A DNA stretch of 64,000 nucleotides, from the NCBI GenBank assembly GCA_023159155.1, contig JAJNNX010000033.1:310001-374000 (forward strand), read 5' to 3'. Position 1 is the stretch's first letter. Each line of letters opens with the position of its first letter. This document shows, one piece after another, positions 10,994-22,946 of this stretch. Source of the stretch: Ustulina deusta. Its lineage: Eukaryota > Ascomycota > Sordariomycetes > Xylariales > Xylariaceae. A program made the translations under genes and the position numbers. The notes beneath the pieces are model-generated. The model had not been told where the DNA came from. It did no database searches and saw only the letters and a list, made by a program, of their open reading frames with translations.

Positions 10994-13900
10994 TCACATC
11001 AACATGTATAATGCCCTAGCACCCTTTTCCGCAGCAGCGATGTGCCATGGCCGTATATCGGTGTCTTTATCCACCATGCCTCGCGCCCGAGCAAGCGTGC
11101 CCAGACCTCGATAATATGTAAGCATTTCTCGTAAGAGGGTCTCGTACGCCCTTGGGTTACCCTCGCTATGAACAATGTTAACCTCCATAACGACGGGCGG
11201 ATCCTCCACCCGTGTCCCTCCGCGCTTCACGAGGTATCCGCTGACGAGGGCCGGGTTTAGATCCGTTAACGAGACCGAACACTGTAGTCTATGTGATAGA
11301 ATAACACCCCATGTTTGATCAGCGGTGTCGGTCAGGGTAGCATCGGCGTCTGAATCCGTTGCATTATTATCACCACCTGGTGTCTGTCCACTCGTTGTAG
11401 TATTGTCTCGAAAAGGGGTTGCTGCATTGCCGCTCTGCTCCGGAGACACGACCGCTCCCTGTGGTGTCGAGCCGGGGGTGGTATAGAAGACCGATGTCGC
11501 GTTGTTTGGGATTTTGGCTGCCGGGGGGAGTAACTGTAGAGATGGGTCGGTGTCGACCGTGACTAGAGTCAAGTTGAGCCCGGATTTAGGATCCGATTGG
11601 ACTAGACTAGACCACAGTTCAATCTCATGGGTATCCATCACACCACATTTGGCAACAATAATACGCCAGTTCACTTTCCAAGACGATATGAGTTCCCGCG
11701 TAGTCGACCATATTTCATGAATTACGTCTGCTAGGGGCGTTGCAAGGTTCTTCCCCTTTCTCCCGAGACAGTACGATGTGGTCATTTGCTGGCTACCCCT
11801 ATTGTCTGTCCATGCCACTGTGATCCACCTCTCGTCTATGCTTTGAGCATACCCAAGATGAAGGCACGTATTCTCGTGCAACACGGATGCTGACGGGGTT
11901 GGACTCAGTTTGAAATCAATCATTCGAGGAAGTGCCTGCTCAAGCATGATGGCTGGTGATGGCATAGCGCCGCCAAATATTGTACACCTATCGTAGATCT
12001 CGAGTGCTAGTTTCGAAAGATCCATTGGCGAGGGCATGGGAACCGAGCTGGAAGATGCAACTAGGCTTTGTGGTATTAATTGTAGTGCCATCTCGTTGAC
12101 GAATGGCAGTTTTTTATTGGTTAGGATTCTCTTGTAGCCTTCGAAAATTTCGTTAAAGGTGGCGCAGCATTCGACTATCGATCCTGGAATATCGGGCGTA
12201 TAAACAAAGAAGAGCACGAAGTTCATCTGCTCAGCCGACACAGTCGAGAGTGCTTTGCATACTCTCGATGCACAGCTTTGAAGAGATGGCCCTAGGAAAG
12301 ACGTTGATTTACCAAATGAAGCAACGTCTTTCTCAACGTCGAAGGGAAACAAACCGTCCTCGTCACCTGACGGGGTCGATAATCTACTAAATGAACCCAA
12401 TTTAAAGGACTCGTAGGTGCTTCGCATTCTATCTGTAAATACCGAGATGCTGTCCGAGACACCCTCTTGATTTGGGAAGAGGCAGAGAGCACTAATATCT
12501 TTGGTGCCGTGTGTCGGGCTGAGGCCTAAGCTTTCCCAAAATGATATGGACGACGGAAGAACAGATAGCCTAGATTCATAACGTCGCATCTCAAACCGAG
12601 GGGAGGGTACCTGGAAGATATTACTTGGTTTGATATGGTCTGAGCCTTGTAGCCTTGGCTGCAGCCGAGTAGGTTGGCCCAAGAGAGGGACATCTTGAAG
12701 TTCAATAAACGAACGCAATGGATAGCCTGTAGTGGGTTGGAAATAAGAAGGGAAGCCCTGCTGAAGCTCTTTCATTGAGTTACGTGCTACAGTGGAGAGA
12801 TGCCGGCGTCGATCTACTCCCGATTGAAGTGAATATTCGGTAGCTACACCTGGCAGCAGCGTACTAGCCGTGATCTGATCTGTTAGAATCTGTGCGGCCA
12901 TTATGAACTGGTCGTCTGGTAACGAGTATTGAACCCAAGCCGGTTCGGGATCCGCAAAATACTTTGTCAGCGGTATGTCAATTTCAAACTTTGAGTTTCT
13001 TGATAGGTCAATAGGCAGATGGGGGGCTGCGACATCCATCATATCTAAATCCTTGAACGACGTGGCTAGCGAGTCACCGTCATCATCACCACGGCGACGT
13101 CTCACACTTGACGACTTGACCGGCGATGGAGGCTCGTCGCTGTCATAACTTGAATCGTCTTGATCAGACATTAGACTCATATCATCTGCGTCTGAGTGGG
13201 GGGCGTCGAGGTGCTGAGGACTAGGACGGTTTGAGGCAGAGTTTTGATTACCTCGCATACGGATGAAAAGCTCACCGTATGCCACTGGCAACTCTTTGAG
13301 ATTTTTTCGACCTTTGCCATGGCGCCGAAGAGAGTCCGTAGTAGGCGGTGTATCTAGGTTGGAAGACTTGATTCCCTTCGACCGGTTCATGGAAAAGTCG
13401 AACCGTCCGCTTCCCTCATACTTACTGTTGACCAATGAAAGGCTTGGTCCAAAGTCTACCTTATCAAAAATACTACCGTGGTTTGCGTAAACCAGTGAAT
13501 TCTGCTGTGTAGCTTTATGGTTGTCAAGAGATGCTCGAATTCTCTTATAGACCGTGTCTGGGTTGAATGGACTTGGCGGTCTTTTGCTGCCGCCGCCGTT
13601 AGACTGACTCGTATCCGAAACAGTTTGTCGACGCGGTTCATCTACCAATGAGCTTCGGGCGTGTGGAAGCTCTGGCTTCGCGAACGTTGGCGCAGGGCCA
13701 GGCGTGGGTATATGCGAAGGGTCTGTTTTACTATGGGGAACTTGACCAGTAGTTAGACTAATGTCAAGACTAGGACTTGGGTTAACATTTGGAACTGCAG
13801 CCAGATCTAAAGAGGCCAAGTCTATATCGCCGTCTGGCTGTTCGTCGAAGAAACTAAAGTCCGCCTCAGTGATGTCGTTGTCCCCAAACATGTCTGGGCC

Positions 13901-15562
13901 CAATTCACCGAATAGGTTTTCTGATTCGAATGTAGCACCGACGCGCTCTCGTTTGGTTTCTGCACCTTCCCAGTTTTCGCCATATAACTCTGCTGGAGCA
14001 TGTGATGCCGTATCAATCTCTGCCGCGGTTGCGGTGGTAAGATTGTTACTAGGGCTGGAGAGGTTGCCGTCCATGGATGGCGTGACCCCTATGACCCCTT
14101 GAGGGGGTGTTGGGTACATCGTACCCCCGAGTGCTCCACTTTGGGTAGGTCGGTGCGAAGCAAGAGGAGATAAGCTATTAGAGATTTGGACTTGTCGCTC
14201 TGGAAGTGCGACCTCCTGTACTGCCATAGCATCTCTTTCTTTCTTTCTTTGGCTTATCATTCCCTCTCGTTCAGCGGTGCTAGAGAACCACGTTTTTGCA
14301 GCAGTGAGGGGATCGAAATTCATATCTAGCTGTGATCCGTGCAGCTCATCCGACTCATTGATCGCCAAGTTCGTGAGCGCTTTGCAGAAACATAAACTCG
14401 CAGGCCAGAATATGCTGGGGGCAGGGCCCATCATTGGAGTTCGCTTCCCATCGCTATTTGGTTCAACTAATTTCCGCCGCAAGCGCTGGAGGCCGACAAA
14501 TTTCTGCGCTGCTTTCATCGATAAGGAGAACGTTCGAGATTGAACTAATCTCGAGCATAGATTCCTCCAGGGCCCTTCGTCTTTCTCAAGTCTAAAGCGA
14601 TGCTGAGTATCTGGAGACTGGCCGAGACTCCCTTCCGTCGTAGTTGCGTCGGTCAAGCTATATAGCTGGCATGTTGCAAACATTCCCAGAGGGGCTGCCA
14701 AGACGGTAACTCCGAATGGAGGTAGTTGACTGGTGATATTATCGGATAATGCAATGAGACTATTGGCGAATGAGTGGCTCATGCTAACTATTAGACATCC
14801 GGTTGTTGTGAGATATATTCGCAACGAGGCGAGGATTGGCGGCAATGCGCTGCATTCGCTCTGAACGGCTACTGGTAGTAATAGTGTGCGAGAGCTCAGT
14901 GGCACAGCGCCTGTCCTCGCAGAAAAACACGACGATATCGCAGAATATGAAGCCTGGAGAAGGCACTCGTAGACATCCCGAACAGATGTCGTAGAACTAA
15001 GCTTTGAGTCCGGGGGGCCGAGGGCCTTGCCGTCCTGCTCAGCGACCGAGACAGGAAAGGATGGGGTCGTAGCAGACTGGGCGCTGCGAAAGGCTGCATC
15101 CAAAGCAGAGGAAGCGCTCGAGGACGAGCTACTTGGGGTGTTAGTTGCATTATGGCCGTAAAATCGGTGCTTGACTAGCGCTGCTGGTTCAAGTGTGCCC
15201 TCCTCGACGATAGTTAGTGTGAAGCCAGCACTTTCGACGTTCCTCTCGAAGTTCGGCGCATCGGCCAAATCCGTAGAGGTCTTGCCCTTGATCACAAGAC
15301 GAAAGCACCACAGACCCCTTCTACTAGCATCCAAAAACGCGAGATATCCATCCTTGCGAAAAACGGCCTCGATTTCGTGGCCGCCGGAGCCGAAGAGCGC
15401 CGAGGAGGCGGAGGCAGCGGGTTCGTAGAAAGCGAAACCAACGGAGGAGATATTACTCTAAACCGGACGAAGGTTAGCAGGTTTCCGGCCACAATGAAAG
15501 CCAAAAGCGACGCCAGGACATACAACTACTAAAGTATTAGTCTCATAGTCACCAGTGTCCAT
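10994..15562 (-). CDS. MED13: Mediator of RNA polymerase II transcription subunit 13
   Basis: Exon 1 is 15562-15524 (MDTGDYETNTLVV) and exon 2 is 15457-10994; the 66-nt intron has a GTATGT donor, a GCTAACC branch site and a TTTAG acceptor. Product about 1487+13 residues. Med13 (Ssn2/Srb9) is the scaffold of the Mediator kinase module, linking Cdk8-CycC-Med12 to core Mediator. The N-terminal ~360 residues match Med13_N (NISSVGFAFYEP, later GYLAFLDASRRGLWCFRL). The middle is a long Ser/Pro/Asp-rich disordered region with phosphodegron-like serine clusters and acidic tracts. The C-terminal ~650 residues form the PIWI/MID-like part, ending in the conserved LLREMLTYYRGLGTLARARG and PWHIAAAEKGARALYMLM. 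One almost uninterrupted 4.46-kb exon is normal for the family. It is divergent from ENP2, sharing an 842-bp promoter. Confidence 0.95.
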
Positions 15563-16404
15563 GTCGTAACGTGTATCGTCGAAATCGGCCCGTCAGCCCT
15601 GTGCGGCCGCGGTGCAGCTCGACTGGTCGCAGCGGCTAGCGGAGTACGCGGATGTTGTCAGAGCCAGTTCCGAAGGAATCTAAGAGTTTCGAGGTTGTAC
15701 GTCGCCAGCACGCGCTAGACTCCATGTCTATCGCTGAAGGGACAACGGCGAGACGAGCGCGATGGCGATGGCGAGCAAACGCGGGATATCGGCAACCAGG
15801 ATCAGCGGTCTCGCGACGGAGCCCAGGACGTGAGGCTCTTCGTACGTCCGTCGGCTGTTCCGAAGAGCCAAACAGAGTGTTGTCGTCAACCTAGACAGGG
15901 TGAAAGGGGGAAGAGCCCTCGATGGTAGATTGGGGAGTCGAAGGGAAATGGTCAGCTTCAGCCTCAAGAACGAGGTTCTGTATCCTGCATGCTGGAGGTC
16001 TTATGTTGGCTGGTTGTTGTCGGCAATGGTACCTACAAAGTACATGGTAGAGGTAGGTACTGCAAAGTCCAGGTGCGGTTCACGAACAGCCCACCAATCA
16101 AGCACCTTAGTCAGGTCTGTGAGAATTCCGAAGGCTCCGCTTCGCTTGATACCCATACTTTAAGTATGGGTCAAGGTGGATTGGTGGGGTACCTGGACCA
16201 TGTTCCACCGAGCTGTACACTACCTACACACCTTAGGCAGGTACTAACCTACCTGCCGACATCCACAGTATACCCTCTCTTATCGATAGAAGCCCCACTA
16301 TATTTTCTTCGTCGCCGCCTTCAAGCGGTAGGAGAAGCCTATTCTCCCTCCGGCACCTCTTTTCGCGCTCTTGTGACCAAACCTCTCCGAAGGCGTTGTT
16401 CGGG
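15563..16404. other. Shared divergent promoter of MED13 and ENP2
   Basis: 842 bp between two head-to-head starts. The ENP2-proximal half (16020-16265) is packed with AGGTACCT/ACCTACC-type motifs, including GGTACCTACAAAGTACATGG and AGGCAGGTACTAACCTACCT. It also carries a perfect 20-bp palindrome, ACCCATACTTTAAGTATGGGT without its last base pairings, centred near 16160 (CCCATACTTTAAGTATGGG). Confidence 0.45.
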
Positions 16405-18510
16405 ATGCACGTCCAACAAGGCGATGTGCCGGTATACACCGTATCAGGTGCCAATACCGCAAGGCCACTCCCCGACTGGCTTGCTCGACGACGGAAGCGC
16501 AGTTTGAAGGCGGACCCCGAATACCAAAACCGGATAGAGCTCTTGCAGGACTTTTCCTTTGAGGAGGCGAGCGCTTGTGTCAGAGTTTCTGAGGATAACA
16601 ATTGGATTGTCTCGACTGGAACCTACAAGCCGCAGATCCATGTTCACTACCTGCCGCACCTTTCTTTATCATACGCGCGACACACAACCAGTCTCAATAT
16701 CAAGTTTACCCTGCTCTCGACCGATGCATCTAAATCCCTACATCTACAAAGCGACCGACGGGTCGAGTTCCACACTCCCGCTGGCCTCCACGAGGCCATC
16801 AAGCTACCACGATACGGCCGAGATCTTTGCTATGATCGCCTGGCGACGGAGGCTCTGATTGGGTCTGTAGGCCTGGGTGCCGATGGCCATGGAGAAGTCT
16901 TTAGGTTCAATCTGGAGGCTGGGAGATTTATGCAATCCTACAAGGTAGATATTGGGAGTGACGGTGGCTCCGAGATTGGGTTACAAGGCAGCAGTACGAA
17001 TTTGAAGTCTTCAGTTCCCCTCTAGACACGCATCTAAGCTTGTCGCTTCGGTCTTACCGCCCGCAGATAATACTGACTCCTTATCCTATCTAGTTTGGGC
17101 GCCTGCCGTGAATTCTATAGCGATCGCAGAAAATACACACAACCTCCTCGCGTTCGGGACTTCCATGGGTTCTGTTGAGGTAATTGTTCTCCCAAACCCT
17201 CGGCAGAAGACTACTAACGTAGGACCAAATAGTTCTGGGATCCTCGTTCTCGCTCTCGCATTGCTGTTTTAGGCGGTCAAGAAGGTGAAATCACAGCTCT
17301 TGACTTCAATGACTCAGGACTGTCGATAGCCACGGGAAGTTCCACCGGTGTGGTCAAGCTTTTTGACATGCGAAGCCCAAAGCCGCTCTGGCAGAAAGAT
17401 CATGGCAGTGGATTCCCAATTAAAAACCTCACACACATGACAACTTCTTCATCAGAGCGCAAGATAATGTCTAGCGATAAGCAACTTATCAAGATTAACG
17501 AGGAGTCCACTGGGCAAACTTGGACCAGTATCGAGCCGATCGTTGATATCAATTTCACGACCTGGGTCAAGGGAACTGGGATGATTCTCACGGCCAACGA
17601 AGGCCAGGCGATGCATGCTTTTCTGATTCCTCAGCTAGGCAACGCGCCACGGTGGGCCGGGCACCTTGATTCCCTAACAGAGGAGATGGCAAGCGAGGTG
17701 ACAACAGATAACTACGAGAATTACAAGTTCTTGACACTGCCCGAATTAAGATCACTCAGCCTGGACCACCTAATCGGCAAGCACAAGTTGCTGCGACCCT
17801 ATATGCACGGCTATTTTGTTGCTTCGAAATTATACGAGCAAGCTCGACTAATCGCCAATCCATTTGTTTTCGAAGAGGATCGTGCCAAACGCATCAGGGA
17901 GAAGGTTGAGAAAGAACGAGGTAGTCGTATTCGCGGCAACAAGAAGGTCAAGGTGAACCAGAAACTTGTCGACAAATTGCTCAAGCGGCAGGAGAAGAGA
18001 GCTGTTGTTGATTCGAATGCTGGCATTCTTGGTGATGATCGCTTCAGTCGGTTGTTCGAGAACGAAGAGTTCCAAATTGATGAGAACAGCCGAGAGTTCA
18101 AGGCACTCAACCCAAGCACACAGGTTGACCCTGAATCAGGTAAAGCTATTGCCCCCACAACATTCTCTGAAGAGAGCGATGTGGATAGCGGGAGTAGCAG
18201 TGATGAAAGTGATGATTCTGAGGACGCGCCCCGGAACACAGAAAGGCACTCAGTTGTTATGCGTGTCAGTTCTTCGAACCAGGAGAGTGGGAAACAGGAT
18301 CGAGATGCGGCATTCGGCTCTAGGACTCAAAAATACAACCGTCCCAGCAAAGCTAGAGGGGGTAATGTAGTTGGCGATAAGGAAATCACGTTCGCACCAG
18401 AGCCGAGAAAAAATAAAGAAAAGACGGACCAGCCTACAACATTGACATCGGAAAAGAAACGGACCGCGGCAAGGCGCAGTGCTAGTGGAAACGTGTTAAG
18501 GCGACTCTGA
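16405..18510 (+). CDS. ENP2: Ribosome biogenesis WD40 protein Enp2 / NOL10
   Basis: Exons 16405-16993, 17094-17179 and 17233-18510 keep frame and give 650 residues. Intron 1 (100 nt) removes a stop; intron 2 (53 nt) has a CTACTAAC branch site. Enp2 is an essential nucleolar factor of the 90S/SSU processome needed for 18S rRNA maturation. Signature matches run the whole length: VPVYTVSGANTARPLPDWLA at the N terminus, EYQNRIELLQDFSFEEAS, TGTYKPQIHVHYLPHLSLSY, AENTHNLLAFGTSMGSVE-FWDPRSRSRIAVL across intron 2, and SDKQLIKINEESTG in the propeller. The NUC153 motif DDRFSRLFENEEFQIDENSR comes after a basic helix. The C-terminal ~150 residues are acidic/serine-rich then lysine-rich, as usual. ATG 16405 is the first in-frame ATG; an upstream TTG in the same frame is not a eukaryotic start. 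Confidence 0.96.
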
Positions 18511-18673
18511 TAGCCGGCCGCCCGATTGAAAGAGTACAGAAATATTAGCACATTGACTAAAGCCAGCTCTGTTTCTCGCGATCCAGGAGTCAGAGACAAA
18601 ATTATAATACCCATCCATCAAGTTTGTCCATTGAGTGTCTCAGCAAACTGTTTCCAGTGCATCAATAGCAAGT

Positions 18674-19199
18674 TTACTTCCTCGTCCATTTCTTTCCCCG
18701 CCCTTCAGGACTTTGTCGGATGTTCGATTTTGCAAGCCCCTTCTCAATATCCTCGGGTCGAAGTCTAGGCGTTGGAGGCACGTCATCCAGGCGAACACGT
18801 CCTCGAGCCGACCTTCCGGCCGATTCTTTGGTAGATCTTGGAAACTCTGATCGACGAGGTGTCAATGCAGTGACCACCTTTCTTGCCGACCGCCTGATGC
18901 TCTCCCGGACCTTCCACTCCCTCTTCTTGGCCAGGTAAAAAAGAACTGCAGTTGAGACTATGCGAGTCAGTCAGGTACGGGGTACCTCATCAGGCCCGAA
19001 GTGGACATTACTCACTGCCACCAACAACGACGACTGCTACCACGACAATTATTGCAATCAAGGCACCGTGAGAGAGTTGAGCAGCGCCAGGGCTTGGACC
19101 CGCTGCACCGGCCGCATCGTCAACGGCGCCACCCGGGGTACTGCTTCCAGAGTATGGATCTTCTGTTGACAGAGGAAAATCGGCAGTGCTAGTGGCCAT
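18674..19199 (-). CDS. Small single-pass membrane protein, function unknown
   Basis: Exons 19199-19016 and 18957-18674, with a 58-nt intron (GTGAGT donor, CTGACTGAC branch site), give 155 residues. The first ~42 residues are a Ser/Gly/Pro/Ala-rich, acidic, extracellular-type segment. A strong transmembrane helix follows (GALIAIIVVVAVVVVGG, continued after splicing by STAVLFYLA), then a stop-transfer cluster AKKREWKVRESIRRSARK and a basic cytosolic tail with PPTPRLRPEDIEKGL. No signal peptide is visible, so a type III (N-out) topology is inferred. The start context is GCCATGG. It is convergent with ENP2, with only 163 bp between the stops. I recognise no family. Confidence 0.68.
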
Positions 19200-21499
19200 G
19201 GCGAATATTACGAACTAGCGTAATAAAAGTGTGCCAAATCCCGACGCTTTGGTTCTATTGAGTAGCACACCGGCTAGCGATGCCAATTATTTGTAGGACC
19301 AAAAGTTGAGCGGAAGAAGAAGAGAATGACTGAACAGCGTGCGAACGATAGAGAGCGCCGGCAGCACCTTATGAGTTGGTAATACGCGGCGGGGTCAAGA
19401 GTAGTTTCGAGTGCCCGGGAGAGGTGTCTGGTGATGGCTGTGATGGCTGTGATGAGTTGTGCAGGCAGCTATCTGGGTAGATGTAGGTAGGGAACGATAT
19501 AGACTTGATATCAGGGTGCCTCATGCACGTTCTAGCAGATGCCGGCCCCAGACCACACCCCATTGGACCTGCAGGTATCTACCGCACCTCTGAAACCAGG
19601 TAATAAAAGCTGCTCTATTTTCATCATGGCCGGTGCCCATTGGTGGTGGCTACTCTGGAAGCGCCCAGCTAGCGGCGCTTACACGCTTGTTCCCGATACT
19701 CGGCCAATCAGAGCCCTGTGACTAGGGTGCCCTGTCTTGGCCACCGCCCAAGCACATCGAAAACCATTCCATCACATCTGTCTCTGCACCATGAAAGTTT
19801 GTCCGGAGTGTTACTGGCGTGATGAGTTTTGTCCCTGTCGGATGTAGGTACACTACCTACTAAGTAGATCCAAAGGTGTTGCTTATCTTGTCTTTGATAG
19901 TTTCTACTAGATGCAACTATTATACCCAGACATACCTATACTAGCAACAAAGAACCCAGTCGCAAATTGATCTTTGATCACTAACAGCTACTCCAACTAT
20001 TCTTCTTCATTATATCAATCTTATCAGTTGGAGATCACAAACTGCCTGGTGTAGATTTGCTCAATGAAGCCAGGGACTATTTTCTCCTTAGGATGCAATC
20101 GCAGCGCTTCGGCCACGATGCAAGCCCTCCCGCCTCATCTACCGCCCATCAGACACAAAAATTCAATTGATGAGGCACTTGAGCGTCGCGTATCTGTATG
20201 TGGGTAGGTATTAATAGATGGCCCAAACACAGACCTGGAGAATGCCGTTGCGGTGGACTGTCAAGCACCGTCCAACGTGCTGACTGATTGGGCCGGCCCC
20301 GGCAAGCCCCAATTGCTTTGACCCTACCTCTTTTATACCTGTACCCAGGTTTCTTATTACCACGGAATGCTAGGTATAGCCTGCTTCCATGGGTACGCGG
20401 TTTGCGGTATGAACGGACACATGCCACGTACTTAGTACCACCTATAGGTAGTCATACGTTGGAGCATTGTTCCTCTGTTCCAAAGAGAGTCATTATGTGT
20501 TACTGCAATGCTTTGTTGTGCAGATCCTTACCCCCGGTTGGACACTGCATACTGCAGCAAGAAGCGAATAAGCGCGTTGCTGTTCATGTGCTGGCATTGA
20601 GGCGGATATTGTAGTATGTTTTGTTATGCTTTACCTATTATAGAAAACGTCGAACACAGGGAAGGCGGTCTAATAGAAGCGCGTATATTTTACGTACACG
20701 CAAATTGAATCTTAACGTTCAGTTGCATTCTTAAGATCATAATAATATTTCATTTTCATACTATTTTTAGATAAAGCCGACAGTCGAAGGAAAACTTGAT
20801 TTCTCTTGTAACACTATGATGTTTACGCGCCGAATCTGCATATTCTCATTCTGAATGTTCAGAACTATTATTTTTGCTTCTTTTTTCTTCTCTTCCAAAT
20901 ATGTGGTCTCCGGAGCTATATGGTAACTACCGAGGTAGAGGCTGTTAGAGCATGGTACTGAATATTATTATCAAAGATTCTAAGATTAGTAATATGAAAG
21001 CCGTGAGTTCAATATCATGTTCACATCAGGAAGCAATGAGTAGTGTTCTTCAACGCTTGTAATCAAGGTATCAAATCTAAGCTCTATTATAGATGAAGTA
21101 GGGATGCCGTCGTCGGGTTCTGGTTTTTTAGGACTAGTAACAGCCCTCATGGTTAACTATTTTCTAAGGGTTTTTCGATTCAATCACGCTATCATGATGG
21201 GTAACGGGGTATACATAAAAATCTTGATACTAGGTAAACGATGACTGATAGCCTTGATCAACCTCTCACGATTTGGTCAAAGTACACATATTATCATAAT
21301 AGCCGACTTTGATTTACCAAAAACTAAGAAGCATGTGCATCCTTCAATAGCTGCCTAGTTTGCGCTGAATCGCCTGGTTTGCGTGTGTTGTAGTCCAATC
21401 TACGCCTCTCGTGAAGGCGGTTAATTCCTGGAGAGAACAAACCGCTCATTAAGCATATAAATTACCAGTCATGAGGAAGCTAGAACCCCAAGCCTCAAA
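19200..21499. other. Gene-poor, AT-rich spacer
   Basis: No supported gene. 19840-19870 has ACCTACC/TAGGTA motifs (GTAGGTACACTACCTACTAAG). 20630-21350 is clearly AT-rich relative to neighbours, with no open frame of note, consistent with decayed or RIP-affected DNA, but no element can be identified by eye. Confidence 0.4.
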
Positions 21500-22363
21500 T
21501 ATTTGCTATCACTCTCAATACGCTTTCTAACCTCGCCAGACCTCAGCTCTTCCACGTCCCTTTTCGTCCAGGTAGAACGTCCAGGTAAAACGTCCATGTA
21601 TAAACTCGGCCTCGTCGGATGCGACCCATACGGCGTAACGCGCAGGAAGATCGTCTTACGGGCTTGTCAGTATTCACACAGAGCAGCTTCAATTGAACCG
21701 AGTAAGAAATTAGGTTATGCTTACCATGGTCCCATGAAAGAGACAGGTCGGTGTATCCCAAGCTCTTTGCTCAAGACGAAAGCTGAGCACTTGCGTATCG
21801 CTAGCAGGAACTTCTTGAGCAATCAGCTGCATTAACAGCGCAGCCGAATTTTTCGATAGACTGTAGCTCGGTGTTGCCTTATTCACCCCAAAGTTGTGGA
21901 TGCTAAAGGTAGAGACATTGAACAATGCATATAGATTGAGAATAGACTCCCGTACGTGAAATGAAACAGCAAGGGTAGGCTCTAAATATCATACAAATTT
22001 CGCCCCGGGATCCCCCTCCCCCGTTGGTAGAAGTGAACAATAAGCTGCAAATCCGCACCAACATTAGTAGCGTAGTCAGAGGATTGCAGCATGCCCTCGA
22101 TCGAGTAGTGGAACATGATGGAACTGGACGCGGGCCGCGTTAAGAACCAGAACATCGATCATGAGCCCGTCGCTCTCAAAGATATCCCAGGCGGTTTTTA
22201 CTGCTGCAGAACAGGCAATGTCAAGGGCACGACAAATGAAGGTGGTATCAGGATACTGCCCAGCAAGACGACGGACGGCGTCAAGAAGAGGCAGGATCAA
22301 TGATGTACTGCGTTTTTTTGGGCACAGTGTCTTAGGTACCTTAGCTAAGGTATTGAACCGCAC
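21500..22363 (-). pseudogene. Decayed short-chain dehydrogenase/reductase
   Basis: Minus-strand segments in different frames line up in order with a fungal SDR. 22300-22080 encodes ALDIACSAAVKTAWDIF plus IDVLVLNAARVQFHHVPLLD (the NNAG-equivalent strand). 22090-21990, in another frame, encodes DYATNVGADLQLIVHFYQ. 21925-21770 encodes FNVSTFSIHNFG and PSYSLSKNSAALLMQLIAQ, with the catalytic YxxxK as YSLSK. 21765-21510 encodes GYTDLSLSWDH and, after a plausible intron, LPARYAVWVASDEAEFIHGR. The N-terminal glycine-rich NAD(P) motif is not found upstream, and the section just after QVLSF (normally HPG..) is shortened with a frame change and an in-frame TGA. Multiple breaks plus a missing Rossmann start argue for a pseudogene; some breaks could be unrecognised introns. 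Confidence 0.68.
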
Positions 22364-22946
22364 TGAGTGGAAGTGTCCATGTCGTGAAGAGCAGGTAGGT
22401 GCCTACCTGGTATGTACATGCATGGAACTCCTCTGGGACTTCAACTTAGCTGGTAGGAAGGTGTATTTCAGAGTACCCACAGTATCTAGCAAACACACCT
22501 TCCATGTTAAAATGATACGAGTCTCCATTAGGCAGCAGCAGTCATTTTTCAGCCTCCTTTCCCATCTACATTCCTCCTAATCATGTCATCGTCTCCCATC
22601 GACTAAATTCACGATATGTGAACACAGCCAGACGTCAGTGTTATCGCGAACCACGTTATTTATCACTACTTCAAAACTAAATAGGTCATTGGGGCGTCCA
22701 GAAACTATTTTCTATTGTTACTATTACTAATCTTGACAACGATACTCTGTCTGGTAGTCCATAAACACCTTATTTGCTGCCCCTCCCGCAATATTGTCGA
22801 AACCTGCCCAAGAAACAACAGCGGTTTATGTGACTGCCGCTACTATACTTCTCCTAATCCTTTGAACTTCTATTTTTATTTTATTTTATTTCCCCCCCTT
22901 TCTCTGTGTGGGTGTGTTCATTCGCCATCTACTTCCAATACCTTTT
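22364..22946. other. Promoter/5' region of the coiled-coil gene
   Basis: 583 bp upstream of the start at 22947. The 22380-22480 part holds repeated GTAGGTGCCTACCTGGTA-type motifs. 22865-22905 is a T/C-rich tract of the kind often seen before fungal transcription starts. No gene is supported. Confidence 0.35.
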
